DNA of 64,000 nt, taken from assembly GCA_030015575.1 (NCBI GenBank), contig CM057342.1:620215348-620279347 (forward strand), given 5' to 3'. This DNA is from Agapanthus africanus. Lineage: Eukaryota > Streptophyta > Magnoliopsida > Asparagales > Amaryllidaceae. Below the pieces are notes generated by a model, which did not search any database, was not told the DNA's origin, and worked only from the letters and a program-made list of their open reading frames with translations. A program made the translations under genes and the position numbers. Shown piece by piece: positions 35,324 to 49,100 of the stretch (the first letter of the stretch is position 1; every line of letters starts with the position of its first letter).

Positions 35324-36787
35324 AAAAATTGTAGCTACCCCTTTTTGAAAATTTGATTCTACAACATCTTTTAGGTTTCTTTTCTTTCATTAATCATATT
35401 AATGAAGTCCCATCATTTAAGTCACCTAAACATCACAGATAAATACGACGTACACTTATGCCATCCGCATTCGCCTCGATGTCCCCTCGTGCACCGTTAG
35501 GTTAGGTAACTAAGGGCAGAGCGGGGCAGGGCGAGCGCGGGTGTAAAACATAAGTAACGTCTATTTAATATATCCTATATAATATATACAGTATCTATCA
35601 CAACATATCAAATGATCACATCACAGATATCTCAGCAGAAGAAACATATGAAATATTGAATATACTAGGACGTCCGTGTTTTATTTTGAGCCTGTATAAA
35701 ACACGGATTCCACGGTCGCGATGAATAGCCAAACCCACACCCCTAGACCCCTACGAGAGCGGCAAGCAACCCTTCCAATTCTTGAGTTAAGAGATCCGGA
35801 CTCGACTCCTCGAGTTGGTCTCCCACTAGACTCTAGAACCCGGTTACTTATGCTCTTCTCCTTGGGTCTATCCTAGTGCGGAAAAGTAAATAATATACAA
35901 ATGGTGACATCAACCTCATCCCGGAAGTGCCCCAATCAAAGAATATTACTTACATTTAATTTTACATGAATGAAAATAAAAACCCTCATCTCACATAAAA
36001 CCCCCGGCTATTCAAAAACGCGACGATCCAATATAACATATCCAGCAACACATAACATCACATGTCATCAACGTAAGTAAATATGCGCATCCCAATTGTC
36101 GTTGACATGTAGCAACGAAACCGGCGATATCACATATTACACTTACGGTCGCAGAAAAGAAAGTGTAAAACTACAACATTTGGAATCCACAATCTCTTTA
36201 GACATCGTAAATCCGAAATATCACATACTTCGCATTTCATGCCTAACTATATGAATTCCACATATTGTATCACATTCCAGATAAATAGACAGTATTAAAC
36301 TTTCCGATCGAATAATCAAATACCCAAGATTTCCTAAATAGCTCAATACTTGTGCGGAGTTCAAAAATTCCAGAATACGTCACAGTACCAACGGTCCAGC
36401 CGTAGAAGGGTCAAGCCAACGCCTCACATATGGCACGCCGTACTGCCCCAAACCCTAAGGTTCAGAGGCGGTTCAGACGGTCACATAATCGAGTTAAGGT
36501 TTGTTTTCTTCTAGAGGGTCCATCGCGTTACTTTTCCGAAAGATTTAAACTCAAGAAAAATTCAACACTTGAAAGTTTTTCGTTCCGGGAAAAATTGAGT
36601 TAATGATATCCGTTCGAATATTTTAATACTTTCTAAATTATCCGGAAAAAGAACGAAATTAAATTTTCCGATCGAATCAACGAATACAAAATAAACCCCA
36701 GAAAACACAACACTTGAGTCAGTTTAAAAATACCCAGAAAATATAACTCACATAAATAGAGATTACAGTGCATAAATCCTCTCTACT

Positions 36788-36833
36788 GCCGCGGATCCAC
36801 GGCCCAAGCGCGGTACGGCCGCGGTTCCGCGGC
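36788..36833 (-). ncRNA. Primer-site-proximal GC-rich hairpin, element D
   Basis: GC-rich inverted repeat (GCCGCGGATCC ... GCGGTTCCGCGGC) at the same distance from the primer site as in A, B and C, but with a less regular upper stem. Confidence 0.5.
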
Positions 36834-37018
36834 GGTTTGTACAGATTATGCGCTCGTTTTTCACTACAATGCTTATATTTCCCTTCTTATTTTTTTAGGC
36901 ATTTTTAATTCAGAAAATTTCACAGTTTTAAATAATGACCAGAGAGGGGTTGAATTTGAGGTTTCGGGGTTCGTTCGGAGTTTTAACTTCGTATACACGT
37001 CGCCTAATGCTTTAACTA

Positions 37019-37031
37019 GGCTCTGATACCA
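37019..37031 (-). other. Primer binding site of element D (initiator-Met tRNA)
   Basis: Minus strand TGGTATCAGAGCC next to the LTR end TGCA. Confidence 0.92.
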
Positions 37032-37032
37032 C

Positions 37033-39243
37033 TGCAGGGTTACTAGGCACTCTAACAAGGTACTACAAGGCATCAACCATGCCCGATTAAAATTTTAGCT
37101 GTGCCTAACAACCCTAAACAAGATCTTTTCTAGACTATTAGGCAATCACATGCAAGTAAATAACATTTATCACTAAGTGAATACGAAATACAACCTTTGT
37201 AGATCGGTCCTTCACTTTTAAAGCTCCTTGTTGTAGTCCCTTTGCTGCGATCATGGTTCTCCCGGGCTCTTGCATGGCTTCACGAGGCGAAAGAAGCGTC
37301 CTTGCTTGAAGTGTTCGAGGCCGAAGATGATCTACGTCGAGGGAATACCAACTCAAGCTACTACTTCACTAACTAGAGAATTAGTGAAGTAAACACCCTA
37401 AACTAAAGTGCTAGTCTAGTAGAGGATAGAGAAATAGGAAGTGGGTTCACTTTAGAATTTATTTTCTCACAATATTTCTCACTTTGGATCAAACCCTAGA
37501 GAGCTTTTTAGCTCAAGGAAGAAGATGAAGAAAATCAAGAAAGAAAGATAATGATCAAGTGAGAAAGCTAACAATGGTGAGTGAGTATCATATACTAACT
37601 CATGTAGAGACATAACCATGGCTAAGCCAAAATGGTTAGGTTAATAAAACTTTAAAGTAAAACAAATTTAGTGGACTTTGTCAAAGCATCCACAAGCTTC
37701 TACAAGCTTCATGCTTATGAAAAAAACTCCACTAATTTGTAATTGTCATAAATAAATATTAACCACCATTTAAAATAGAATGGTGTATGTCTTGCACACC
37801 CATGAATGATGTATCAACAACCATGATACAAAAAGAAAACACATTTTAATATATATCACATATATATTAAAGTTGTGCACATGTGAGAAAAATCCTTAAG
37901 TGAACAAATGTTAGTTAATGTAAATTAGTATATCTAATATAAAATTATACAATAAATTATTAAATCAACACTTGACTTAATAATCCGGTCATATCTCATA
38001 TAACCGACTAACATCCAATGTATCGACTTATCGAATCAACACTTGATTCGATAACCCGGCTATATCACATATAACCGACCGATACAAAAAGTCGCGAGAA
38101 TAGAATACGGTATCACATACACACATTATTCTCGATCCCGCACATATCACATACGTGCTCCTATTTCATTTTGCCTGAGCCAGTAAAACCTCTATGTAGG
38201 ACTCTAAAGACTCGTCAATACGCCGGCAGTAGGTGATGATCACATCAAGCACCCACAAGCCGTCAGCGGTACTACCTGGACGTAACGGCTACCCAGGTAT
38301 TGAGCGATCAGAAGATCAGCAAGCAAGCCCGCTCCAACTCCTGTAAAAGTCTGCCGGTAACACTTCCCGTACAGTCCGGTATCCTCGTCTGATATGTCGC
38401 ATATCAAGTCTAGGGGTGGTAAACGTCAGACCCCAATGACCGAAAAGTCGTGCCGATGTGAGGCTCATAACTGGTCGAGAAACTACTGGTAACACTTATC
38501 AGTAAATCTCTAAATCAGCCCTGGTCAGGGACTTCCCTGTTATGGCCAATCGAGCACAGCGCAACATCAACCCCCAATACCGGGAGAGACGAAACCTCTC
38601 CTATCGCTCATTGCCTCCATGTGACTTCGGACTGTACCCAAAATCCACCATTTTGCACGCCCTCTTGGACGTGGTAAGGTGGAAATCAAAGCACAGTGGG
38701 AATCACACAAGACTCTATGACGATCTCGGGTCTACAGACTAACATGCATAAGTGTCACCAGAGAACTGCCATCTGACGTGAGGTATAATACCATCTGGGA
38801 GTTCTCAGAGAGTCCGTCCAGTGTACCCAGTCTCCACTGAGAACCCGTATACCATCTCTGATCTCAAACACCAATGGATATGGGATCATCCATCGCCCAT
38901 CTCATGGGTCGAGAAGCGTATACGCTAGTCTACTCTGGTATATCGATGCCCCGTCTCGATATACCCACGACTAGGGACATTAAAGGATGTACTTATGAAC
39001 TACCATGGCCCCACTAGTATGATATCATCATAGTCCTGGTAGTCAAGTACATATCCTAAGGGATTTACCAACATGTAGCTATCTAACAGTATCAAGAGAC
39101 AAGTATACATGTTAAGATAAAGAGCAACCAGATAGCATACTATCGTAACGAGCAAGAAAGTCCTCTCTATATATGTCCAAGCATCCAATATAATATACAT
39201 CATCTATACAATACTGGCCTCTAGGACATACATATAACTAACA
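37033..39243 (-). repeat. 5' LTR of element D
   Basis: 2211 bases, TG...CA ends (3' end ...AACCCTGCA on the minus strand). More diverged from the A, B and C LTRs than those are from each other, closer in places to G and I. Confidence 0.92.
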
Positions 39244-40023
39244 ATAAATGAAACTAGGGTTTATGAGAGTTAAACCATGCTAGGGTTTGGATTAGGGTTA
39301 ATATTTATCATTAAGTAATTCAAATATTGTGGATATTTGTCATGGTAGATATTTGTTGAAGCTTGTAGAAGCTTGTAGTCTTCTTTGACTTTGTCCACTC
39401 TTTTTGTCTACCTTAAGATATTTATCAACCATACCTTTAACCATAGCTCATGGTTAAGTCTCTGCAAGGGTTAAGGATGATATACTTGACCCATGGTTGC
39501 ATTTCTAACCACACAACAATTATTCTCATCACTTCGTCTTCTTCTTCCTCAAAAAGCTTGCTAGCTTTTTCATTTGTGATGAAATAAATTGAGAAAAAGA
39601 AAACTAAAGAGAACAAAATTCCTACTTCATCATCCTCTTCTATACTTACCATATAGATTAGTGTGTTAGCTTTACTAATTCTAAATTAGTGAAGAGTTAG
39701 CTTGAGTTTGTGTTTCCTCAAGGTAGATCGTCTTGGATTTCGAAGACTTCAAGCAAGATGCATCATTCACCTCATGGAGCCTCTCTAGAGTCCGGGAGAT
39801 TGATGATCGCAGCGATGGGACCACAAATTGGAGCTTATGAAGCGAAGAAATGGACTACAAAAGTTGTAATCCCTCTCACATAGATGTAAAGTTGTTTACA
39901 TGCAAAGTTAACCCTAATTCTCTAGTTAAGATCTTGGTTAGGGTTTCATAGCACCCCAAAAATTTATAAAATGGCATGGATGATGCCTTGCTAAACCTTG
40001 TTGTCGTGCTATACAACCCTACA
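39244..40023 (+). repeat. LTR E, 3' portion, interrupted by element D
   Basis: 780 bases that align with the last 784 bases of LTR I (from about 61035) and end CCCTACA at 40023. No primer site follows; the sequence goes straight into pol of F. So E is a solo LTR or the right end of a plus-strand element inserted in F. The start lies outside the window, beyond D. Expected duplication to the right: ATCAG 40024-40028. Confidence 0.85.
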
Positions 40024-41078
40024 ATCAGGATTTTATATCTGTAATTCATTACCGGCTCTGAGAAACCGTAAAGTTATCAAGGCAGGTGATATGAATCTCA
40101 GGGTTGCTAACGGAATGAGCATAAACGCTGTATCCATAGGGGAATATCGCCTATGATTGACAAGTAAGAAGATTTTGATTTTGCGTAGCTGTTTTTGTTT
40201 ACCTAGTCTGGATTGTAATATCATTTATGTATCTTTACATTCTAAAGAATGTTATGATTTTACATTTGTAAGCGATGTGGTACACATCCACGTAAATCAA
40301 GCTTTGATTGGGTCAGGTATACTAGATAACGGTATATACGTATTAAATCAAGCTCGGGTTTTCAACGTCCAGAACACACTTAAAAGAAAGTCTTACCAAT
40401 TAAATCAGGATTTCTTATGGCATTGTAGACTTGGTCACATCAATGAAACACGGTTGAAGAAACTACATAAAGAGGGATATTTGGATTCGTTCGAATATCA
40501 GTCCTATGCAACTTGTCAATCATGTCTCAAAGGAAAGATGAAAAAGAGTCTGTTCACTGGACACGAAGAAAGATCCACTGAGCTCTTGGGACTCATACAC
40601 AGCGTCGTACGTGGTCCAATGTCTACACATGCAAAAAGTGGTTATTCCTATTTCACTACTTTTACGGATGATTTCTCAAGGTATGGACATATATTCTTAA
40701 TGAAATATAAATCCGAGGTTTTGAGAAATTCCGGGAATATAAGAATGAAGTGGAAAAACAAACCAGCAAAAGTATCAAGACACTTAGATCTGATCGAGGT
40801 GGTGAATACTTAAGTGCCGAGTACCTGGATTACTTAAAAGAGAATGGAATTCTCTCTCAGCTTATTCCTCTATACACACCTCAACACAAACGTATATCGG
40901 AAAGAAGGAACCGAACCTTATTGGATATGGTATGTTCCATGATGAGTAACGCTGAGTTGCCACGATCGTTCTGGGTTATGCACTATAATCAGCTGCATAT
41001 CTTTTAAACAAGATTCCTACTAAGTCAGTGTCTACCACAACATATCAGATGTGAAGTGGGAAGAAACCCTATCTTAAG
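40024..41078 (+). pseudogene. pol of element F, 5' part: protease tail, GAG-pre-integrase, integrase
   Basis: Begins inside the protease region (GSG..., joined to LTR E). GAG-pre-integrase with HCRLGHI is at 40420-40440. Integrase: first-Asp box reads HSVVRGP instead of the expected HSDVCGP, so the first catalytic Asp is lost; the second box LRSDRGGEY is intact. The third-residue region reads RISERRNR. A 1-base deletion relative to H near 40720 shifts the frame. Element G cuts it at 41078/41079. Non-functional. Confidence 0.85.
41074..41078. repeat. Target site duplication of element G, left copy (TTAAG)
   Basis: TTAAG before G; after G the bases 51399-51403 are TTGAG, one mismatch. Removing G and one copy restores the colinear match to H at about 56785-56800. 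Confidence 0.85.
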
Positions 41079-43277
41079 TGTTAGTTATATGTATGCCCTA
41101 GAGGCCATTACTGTACATACGATGTATATTATAGTGGATGCTTGGACATATATAGGGAGGACTTTCTTGCTCGACATGATAGTATGCTATCTGGTTACTC
41201 TTTATCTTAACATGTACTCTGATTGTCTCTATGTTACATGTTGATAAAGCCCTTATGATGAGTACTTGACTACCAGGACTATGATGCAGATCATACTAGT
41301 GGGGACAGTATAGTCGCTAAGTACATCCTTCAAATGTTCCTAGTCGTGGGAGTACCGAGACAGGGCATCGATACTCCAGAGTAGACTAGCGTTTGCGCTT
41401 CTTGACCCATATGATGGGCGATGGATGATCCCATATCCATTGGTGTTTGACATCAGAGAAGGTATATGTGTGCTCAGTGGAGACTGGGTACACTGGACGG
41501 ACTCGCCGAGAACTCCCAGATGGTACTATACCTCACGTCAGATGGCAGTTCTCTGGTGACACTGGTACAGGTTAGTCTGTAGATCCGAGATTGTCATAGA
41601 GTCTTGTGTGATTCCCACTGTACTTTGATTTACACCAAACTACGTCCAAGAGGGCGTGCAAGATGGTGGCTTTTGGGTACAGTCTCGAATCATATGGAGG
41701 CAATGAGCGATAGGAGGGGTTTCGTCTCTCCCGGTATTGGGAGTTGATGTTGCGCTGTGTTCGATTGGCTATAACTGGAAATCTCTGGCCAGGGTTGCTG
41801 AGATTTACTGGTAAGTGTTATCAGTAGTTTCTCGAACTGATATGGACCTCATATCAACACGACTTATCAAGCAACTTGGGTCTGACGTTTACCACCCCTA
41901 GGCGAGATATGCGACATATCAGACGAAGAGACCGGACTGTACGGGGGTGTTACTGGTTGGATTCGCAGGAGAATGTACAGACTTGCTTGTTGATCTTCTG
42001 ATCGCTCAATACCTGGGTGGCTGTTAAGTTTAGCTGACCGCTTGCAGCTTGTGGGTGTCTGATATGATCATCACCTACTGCCGGCGTATTGACGATTCTT
42101 TAGAGTCCTACACAGAGGTTTCCTGGCTCAGGCAAAACGGAGTAGGAGCACATATGTGATATGTGCGGGACCGAGAATAATACGTGTATGCAATACCGTA
42201 TTAGATTCTCGCGATATGAGATATCGGCCGGGTATATGTGATATAGCCGGGTCATCGGATCAAGTGTTGATTCGATGAACTGATACAGATTATATTAGTC
42301 GGTTATATGCGATATAGCCGGATTATCAGATCAAGTGTTGATTCGATAATTTAATGTATAATTATATATGTGATATATTAAGTTACATTAACTAATATAA
42401 GCTCACTTAAAAATTCTTTTTCTCACTTGGATAATACATTGATATATATGTGATATATGTTAATTGTATTATTTTATTTTGTTACAAAATATATTATATA
42501 TGTGATATATAATATTGTAACAAGTTAGGGTTACAATTACAACATGATTTGTGGAGATTAAACATGTTAGGGTTTGATTTGGGTTAGCTTTTTCATGAAC
42601 CTTCTAGAAGCTTTATTTTTGTTTTAAGCTTAGATATTTTGTAAAGATATTTCTTAACCCAACCCAAACCCTTTACCATAGTTAATTCTTTACAAGGGTT
42701 AAGTCTTCATTCTTAACCCATGGTGGCAATTCTAACCACACACAATAATTCATTATTCATCACAAAGAGATTTCTTCTTCTTCTTCCTTATTTTTTTGAT
42801 GAAAAAGCTTTCTAGCTTTTTCATAAGTGATGGAAATGAGTGAGATAAAGAAAACAAATGAGAGCTAAATTCCTACTTCATCATCCTCATCTATTCTAGA
42901 CACTTAGATTAGGGTGTTTGCTTTGCTAATACTTGATTAGTGAAGCATGAGCTTGGGTTTGAGATTCTTCAAGGTAGATCATCATAGTTGTTGAAGATTG
43001 GAAGCAAGCTTGCATCTTTCTCTTCTTGGAGCCTCTCTTGAGTCCGGGTACTTGATGATCGCAGCGAAGGGACCTCAACACCGAGCTTATGAAGTGAAGA
43101 AACGGACTACAAAGGTTGTAATCCCTAACTCTTAGATGTAAAGTTGTTTACATGCTATGTTAATCCTAATACTCTAGTTAAGATCTTGGTTAGAGTTTGT
43201 TTAGCACCCAAAAAATTTTTAAAGTAGCTTGATTAATACTTGCCAAAATCTTCAGAAGGTGCTATGCTAACCCTACA
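41079..43277 (+). repeat. 5' LTR of element G
   Basis: 2199 bases, TGTTAG...CCCTACA. Contains two tandem copies of a dyad module (42225-42360) built from CGGTTATATGCGATATAGCCG-like and GATCAAGTGTTGATTCGAT-like pieces, and a series of ATATGTGATAT palindromes at 42360-42520. Confidence 0.94.
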
Positions 43278-43278
43278 G

Positions 43279-43291
43279 TGGTATCAGAGCC
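43279..43291 (+). other. Primer binding site of element G (initiator-Met tRNA)
   Basis: TGGTATCAGAGCC one base after the LTR. Confidence 0.93.
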
Positions 43292-43476
43292 AAGCTAGAG
43301 CATTAAGCGTTGTCTAGACGAAGTTTGAAGTCCGATCAAACTCCGAAACCCCGATAAATCCTAGTTTCTGGAAATTTTTCAAAAGTTGAAATTTTTCATA
43401 TTAAAAATACTTAGAAAATCATGCAGGAAATTTTAAGAATTACTGTGAAGTACGAAGCCATAACTCCATTAAGTCA

Positions 43477-43523
43477 CCGCGGAACTACGGCCAAACCATG
43501 CGTTTGGCGGCGGTTCCGTGGCC
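43477..43523 (+). ncRNA. Primer-site-proximal GC-rich hairpin, element G
   Basis: Upper stem GCCAAAC (43490-43496) with GTTTGGC (43502-43508), loop containing CATGC, flanked by CCGCGGAAC/GGTTCCGTGG arms. 185 bases after the primer site. Confidence 0.65.
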
Positions 43524-45295
43524 AACATTTGGAGTTAAGGGCTAATACTTCAGGGTTTTATTCTTGGCTATTTTTTCATGTTATGGGAATTTTTAATTCT
43601 ACTCAAGTATTGAGCTTTCTGGGATATATTGGGAACTCTTTGATTCGATCAGAAAGTTTAAATTCGTTTAAGTTTTTCCGGATAATTTAGAATATGTTAA
43701 AAAGTTCGAACGGATATCAATAACTCACTTTTTCCATGTCGGAAAATTTCCAAGTGTTGGATTTTTCCTTAGTTAAAGAACGTTCAAAGTCGTGCAAGTA
43801 ACGCGGTGGACTCTCTAGAAGACACAAACCTTAACTCGATTATGTGACCGTCTAAACCGCCTCTAAACCTTAGGGTTTGGGGCAGTACGGCGTTGCCACA
43901 TGTGAGGCGTAGGTTTGACCCTTTTACGGCTGGACCATTGGTGTTGTGGCATGTGATGGATGCTTTTATACTAATTTCAAGTGTTGAGAACTAAAGGGAA
44001 TCTTGGGTGTTTGTTTATTCGATCGGAAAGTTTAACATTGTCTATTTATCTGGATTGTGATACAATATTTGGAATCCACAAGTAGTTATGAGATAACTAA
44101 TTTGAATGTTATAAATCTAGCAGTTTTTAGTCTCATTTGATCGGTTGCCACGGAATTTTGATGTGATCAAAAGTCCGTTGCAATCACGTAGCGTACGCGG
44201 AAACTCACCGAGTAAACTTAATAGATAGCCACGCCCCATAGCCCCGACCAAGTGACTGTAGGAGAACCCTGTCGCCAAAAGCATCCGTTCGGGTGCTCGC
44301 GGCAGCGGTGTTCCGCCTTAGTGCACTTCATCGACGGCATTGGGGGTGCGGCCGTCTACTAAAGTTTCCGATGAGCATTCGATCAGGATGTCGAGAATCT
44401 TGTTGAATTGCCCGACTTGATATTGAAAAGAGTTTTCGATATTGAGACTAAAATACGGGGTTTATAATTGTTAGGCTTGCGTTGTCTAAGGAATTCATTT
44501 GGTTAGGCATGAGATGTCTAAGGTGGTTGCGGATTCCAACTGTTGTAGTTTTACACTTTCTTTTCTGCGACCGTAAGTGTAATATGTGGTGTATCGCCGG
44601 TTTCGTTGCTATACATCAACGACAATTGGGATACGTATATTTACTTACGTTGATGACATATGATGTTATGTGCTACTGTGATATGTTATATTGGATCGTC
44701 GTGTTTTGAATAGCCGGGGGTTTTATATGAGATGAGGGTTTTTATTTTCATTCATGTAAAATTCATTGTATGTAATATTCTTTTATTGGGGCACTTCTGG
44801 GTTGAGGATGATGTCGCCATTGTATATTATTTACTTTTCCGCATTAGGATAGACCCAAGGCGGGGAGCATAAGTAACCGGGTTCTAGGGTCCAGTGGGAG
44901 ACCATCTCGAGGAGTCGAGACTGGGTGTCCTAACTCTAGAATTGGTAGGGTTGCTTGCCGCTCTCGTAAGGGTCTAGGGGTGTGGGATTGGCTATTCATC
45001 GCGACCGTGGAATCCGCGTTTTATACAGGCTCGCAATAAAACATGGACCTCCTAGTATATCCAATATTTCATATATGTTCTTCTGCTGCAATGTTCTGTG
45101 ATGAGATCATATTACTGCCTGAGACGAATATTTATATTATATACATGAGATATATATTATATATTGTTGATTTCGTTTCAAATGTGATGCTTGTGAAGCA
45201 TAATAAAATGGGACTTCATTAATGAGATTAATGAAATAAAAGAAACCTAAAAATGTTGTGGAATCGAATTTTCAAAATCAGGTAGCTCTAGTTGT

Positions 45296-45520
45296 TGCTT
45301 TGCATAGCGGTGTTCCTTGTAGAATATCCAGCACCTTATTCGATAAGAAAAGAGCCGAGATCCCTTCACCAGGAGTGACCTCTTTAGCAATAACTGGCAG
45401 ATGCTACAAACACGGTTTTTCTTTTGATTGCTTTGCACAGCGGTATTTCTGAAATATCATGCGCCTTATTCGATAAGGAAAGAGTCGACGATCCCTTCAC
45501 CAGGAGTGACCTCTTTAGAA
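45296..45520 (+). repeat. Duplicated hairpin unit in leader, element G
   Basis: Copies 45296-45390 and 45429-45520 in sense orientation. AAAGAG (45349-45354) pairs with CTCTTT (45380-45385); the second copy has the same pair. Confidence 0.7.
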
Positions 45521-45623
45521 AAACTAGTAAAGGCCTCAAAAACACTCCATTTAAATCATTTGATTCTACAACGATATCAAGTTTATTACGCAAAAGGTTT
45601 TCTTAAAAACCTGTCGTAGCCCT

Positions 45624-45870
45624 CCGTCATTTTAGGAAGTAGAGTACTTAGTATTCGTGCTGCGTATGTCGACTATAGTTAAGGCGTAGTGTACGGTAGC
45701 TAAGTGATGTTTTCCTACACAGCATATAATACGATTAATTAGGACAGTCATGTGATTATGTCGACTATAGTTGAGGGTCATGTGGGTGGGTCTAATTAAT
45801 CATTAAATGACGGGTAGAACTTGACTAGTGCTTATGATATGTTGACCATAGTTAAGATCATAAGTACTAG
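45624..45870 (+). ncRNA. Three-hairpin conserved RNA-like domain, element G copy
   Basis: In sense order: enclosing helix CCGTCATTT 45624-45632 with AAATGACGG 45805-45813; hairpin 3 arms 45635-45651 and 45700-45715; hairpin 2 GATTAATTAG 45733-45742 with CTAATTAATC 45792-45801, perfect; hairpin 1 14-base arms 45825-45838 and 45857-45870 with one mismatch. Tips carry (minus strand) TTAACTATAGTCGACAT, two changes in hairpin 1. Confidence 0.68.
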
Positions 45871-46185
45871 GGGAAAAATATTATCGGGAATTTCAAGTGT
45901 TGAAATTTGCAATGAGATTGCATACCTTCTATGAAATAGTTGGATCCCATACCCACTGCGAGTAAGAGTTACTCCTGGGAGAGTTTTACACATTACAATT
46001 AGCCGATCGAGTAGGTGTCTAGAAAGGTGTTAACGGGGTTACGCTCCTGGGAAAACGAGGTTTATTTTAATTAGGTCCGTGCAAAAGCACGGGGAACCTC
46101 CCTCAAATTACCAACACTGGCCTGGCTGAAAGATTGGCAAACTTGTAGAGTGTAATTAATCCCGGCTAGTCTTACCTTTTAGGGT

Positions 46186-49100
46186 TTGAAGGAAGATTTG
46201 ACTAAAACAATGGGAGACATCCTTATTAGATATATTAATAACCAATCTAATCTTGCAAGAGCATACGCTGAGTGTTTTTCTTCTCTCTCTCTCCAAGTAG
46301 CGACCATATCACGTCTTAATCAAGATAATAATACGGATGTATTGACCGAACCCGCTTGTAAATACTGCGCTGGGAAACGTTGGACCCGCTCAAACATATA
46401 ATTGTTATAAGACCGAGTAGGAAATAGGGGATTACCAGAATTCCCGAGCCGCCCAAACGAAGAAAGTACATGATGATGCATCTTATTCAGGTGTGTTCAT
46501 TACAGAGAACTGTTTCTCAGTATCCTTTACGTCCTGGGTATGAGATACCGGATCAGGATCCCGCATATGTAATATTTTACATGGGCTACAGATAGGTAGA
46601 GAACTGAGAACGGATGATAAGTTTCAAGAGTTGGAAATGGTGCAAGTGTTGCAGCCAAATCTGTTGGCAGTTATCACCCTGTATTACCAGAATACATTGA
46701 TTCTGAACGAATGTTATTAGATACTGAACCTGATATACAACATCATATCAGTCTCTTTATTAGTAAAGAAGGATATAATTTTCTATTGTTGGATAATGTT
46801 TTGAACATTTCCTATATCAAGAGTTGATCGGTTCAGGCACGTTATCTAAAAGCATAGACGTTCTAAATCAAACTACAGTTCTTAACGTACAGAACACACA
46901 CAAGAGGAAGAGTTCAGAAATGAACAAATCCTTCTTGAGGTATTGTAGACTAGGTCATATCAATGTGACCCGACTAGCTGAAGTTACATACAAATGCATA
47001 TTTAAATTAGTTTGAATTTACATCTTGTGAAACTTGTCGGTCATATCACAAAGATAAGATGACCACAGCTCCGTTATTGGAAACAGAGAAAGAGTTAATG
47101 AACTCTTGGGATTGATACATGATGATGTATGAAAGTCCCCTGTCTACATATGCCAGGACCGGTTCTTTGTACTTCATTACATTCACTGATGATCTCTCAA
47201 GATTCAGACATATGTTCCTGTTGAAACACAAGTCCGAAGCTTTTGAGATATTCACAGAATATAAGTTAGAAGTAGAGAACCAAAAATAGGGTATAAGTAT
47301 TATGTCCTTTGATGTGATCAAGGAGGAGAATACTTGAGCATGGAATTACTGGATTATTCTAAAGGAGAATGAGATTGTCACTCACCATTACTCCTTCGTA
47401 TACACCACGGCACGTCGGTGTATCGAGGTGGTGCAATTGCACCCTATGTGATATGGTGTGCTCTATGATGAGTACTACTGAGTTGCCTATTTTTTTTTGG
47501 GGTTATGCACTTGAGAAGTAGCATACCTATTGAATAGGGTTCAAATCAAATCAGGTGCCTACCACTCCATATGTGATATGGTATGGGAAGAGCCCATCTC
47601 TTAAAGATGTTAAGATTGGGGGTTGTCCGGCCTATGTCAAAAGAAAAATCCGGACAAGCTCGAGGCAATGTCAGTTCTGTGGAAGTTTGTTGGATATCTC
47701 AAGCATTCGCAAGGGAATATCTTCTACCAAACTGAGGAACAAAAGATGTTTTGTTTTCTCAGCATGCCACCTTTTGGAAAGGAAATTTCTTGTGAAGAAA
47801 TTAGTGGTCATGAGGTATAAATGGAAGGAGTTCCAGCTATACAAACTGCAGCTGATGATTTGGTAAACCCGGAGGATTCAATAGTTTCCAACGAAGCTCT
47901 GCCTCTCTGCCGATCTGGTAGGGTTCCTCATCCACCTGAGAGATACTTCGGTCTCTCTATGACAGTGGGAGCGAGGATTGCATCATGAGATGATGACCAA
48001 CTAGTTTCGGGCAGGCCATCAGGAGTGAGGACTCTGTGAGTATGGCTGGATGCTTAGTGATCTGAGATGGAATTCATATATACCAACAAAGTATGGACTT
48101 TGGTTGCTTTATCTGAAGGATTAAATCCCCATCAGGAGCAAGTATATCTTGAGAAGATTACTTGGTGTACATAGGAAAGTTGAGACTTTCAAAGCTATGC
48201 TTAAGTCCATCCAGATCCTACTTGCCACTATTACACACCATGACTACGATATCTGGTGGTTGGGTGTCATGACTGCTTTTCTAAATGATGATTTAGAAGA
48301 GAGCGTCTATAAGTACACAGCCAGGGCTTCGTAGACAGTGGGAGCAGCGGAAACGTGTGCAAGATGCTTTATGAGTTAAAGCAGGCATCGCAGAGTTGGA
48401 ACATCTGTTTTGATGTGGTAGTCAAAGCGTTTGACTTCATCAAAATGGTAGATGAACCTTGTATATACAAAAAGGTAGTAGGGAGTATGGTGGTGATCCT
48501 CGTATTGTACGTAGATGACATACTCTTAATAGGAAAGGAGTTTCTTATGCTACGCTCGGTCAATCTCCTCTTATCACAAAGACTCTCCATATAGAATCAA
48601 GGTGATACCTCCTAAATCCTGGGTTATGGATCTATGAGATAGATCTATTTGGATGTTAGGATTCTCACTAGCTGTAGTAAGATGGTATCAATCGATCCTG
48701 GGGAGAATCACTGGAAAGATTCCAGGGTGATAAGGACGACTGAATGTTAGTCACAGGCATTGTTTTTACCCTCAGTGGAGGGACGGTATGTTGGAAAAGT
48801 TCCAAACTAGACACCGTGACATACTAGACGATTAAAGGCTAGATACATTGTTACCAAGGATGCTACCAAAGAGTTAGTCTGGATATATATTAGTTCATGT
48901 GATGAACTTCGTTCCAACCATTATGTGACAATGGAGTTATGGCTTTGGCCAAGGAACCCCCGTCCCATCAGAGCTCCAGACATATTCTTAGGCAATATCA
49001 CCTGATCATGGAGATGGTTGATCTCCAGGGAGATTGAGGTTACGAGAGTAGACACAGAGGACAACAGCGCGGATCCACTCATAAAGGCCTATTTCCCAGT

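Larger units (their letters stand above)
34349..37018 (-). other. Gag-less leader of element D
   Basis: About 2.7 kb, no recognisable gag although pol is open. It contains the three-hairpin domain 34735-34983, the duplicated unit 35089-35323 and a GC-rich hairpin 36788-36833. A pyrimidine run followed by CAGG (minus strand, near 34300-34322) marks the entry to pol, and could be a 3' splice site. Confidence 0.72.
33182..39243 (-). mobile_element. Element D, copia-type LTR retrotransposon (5' half in window)
   Basis: Minus-strand element whose left half lies beyond C and the window. Visible: pol start 33182-34348, leader 34349-37018, primer site 37019-37031, 5' LTR 37033-39243. It has the same leader modules as A, B, C and G but an open protease/integrase frame without their shared lesions, so it is closer to a coding-competent ancestor. 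Inserted in LTR E; the base run after it is ATAAA. Confidence 0.9.
43292..46185 (+). other. Long gag-less leader of element G
   Basis: 2.9 kb without recognisable protein in any frame. Modules in order: GC-rich hairpin 43477-43523, a 13-bp inverted repeat near 44152-44180, a GC-richer conserved block 44200-44400, duplicated unit 45296-45520, three-hairpin domain 45624-45870. Confidence 0.75.
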
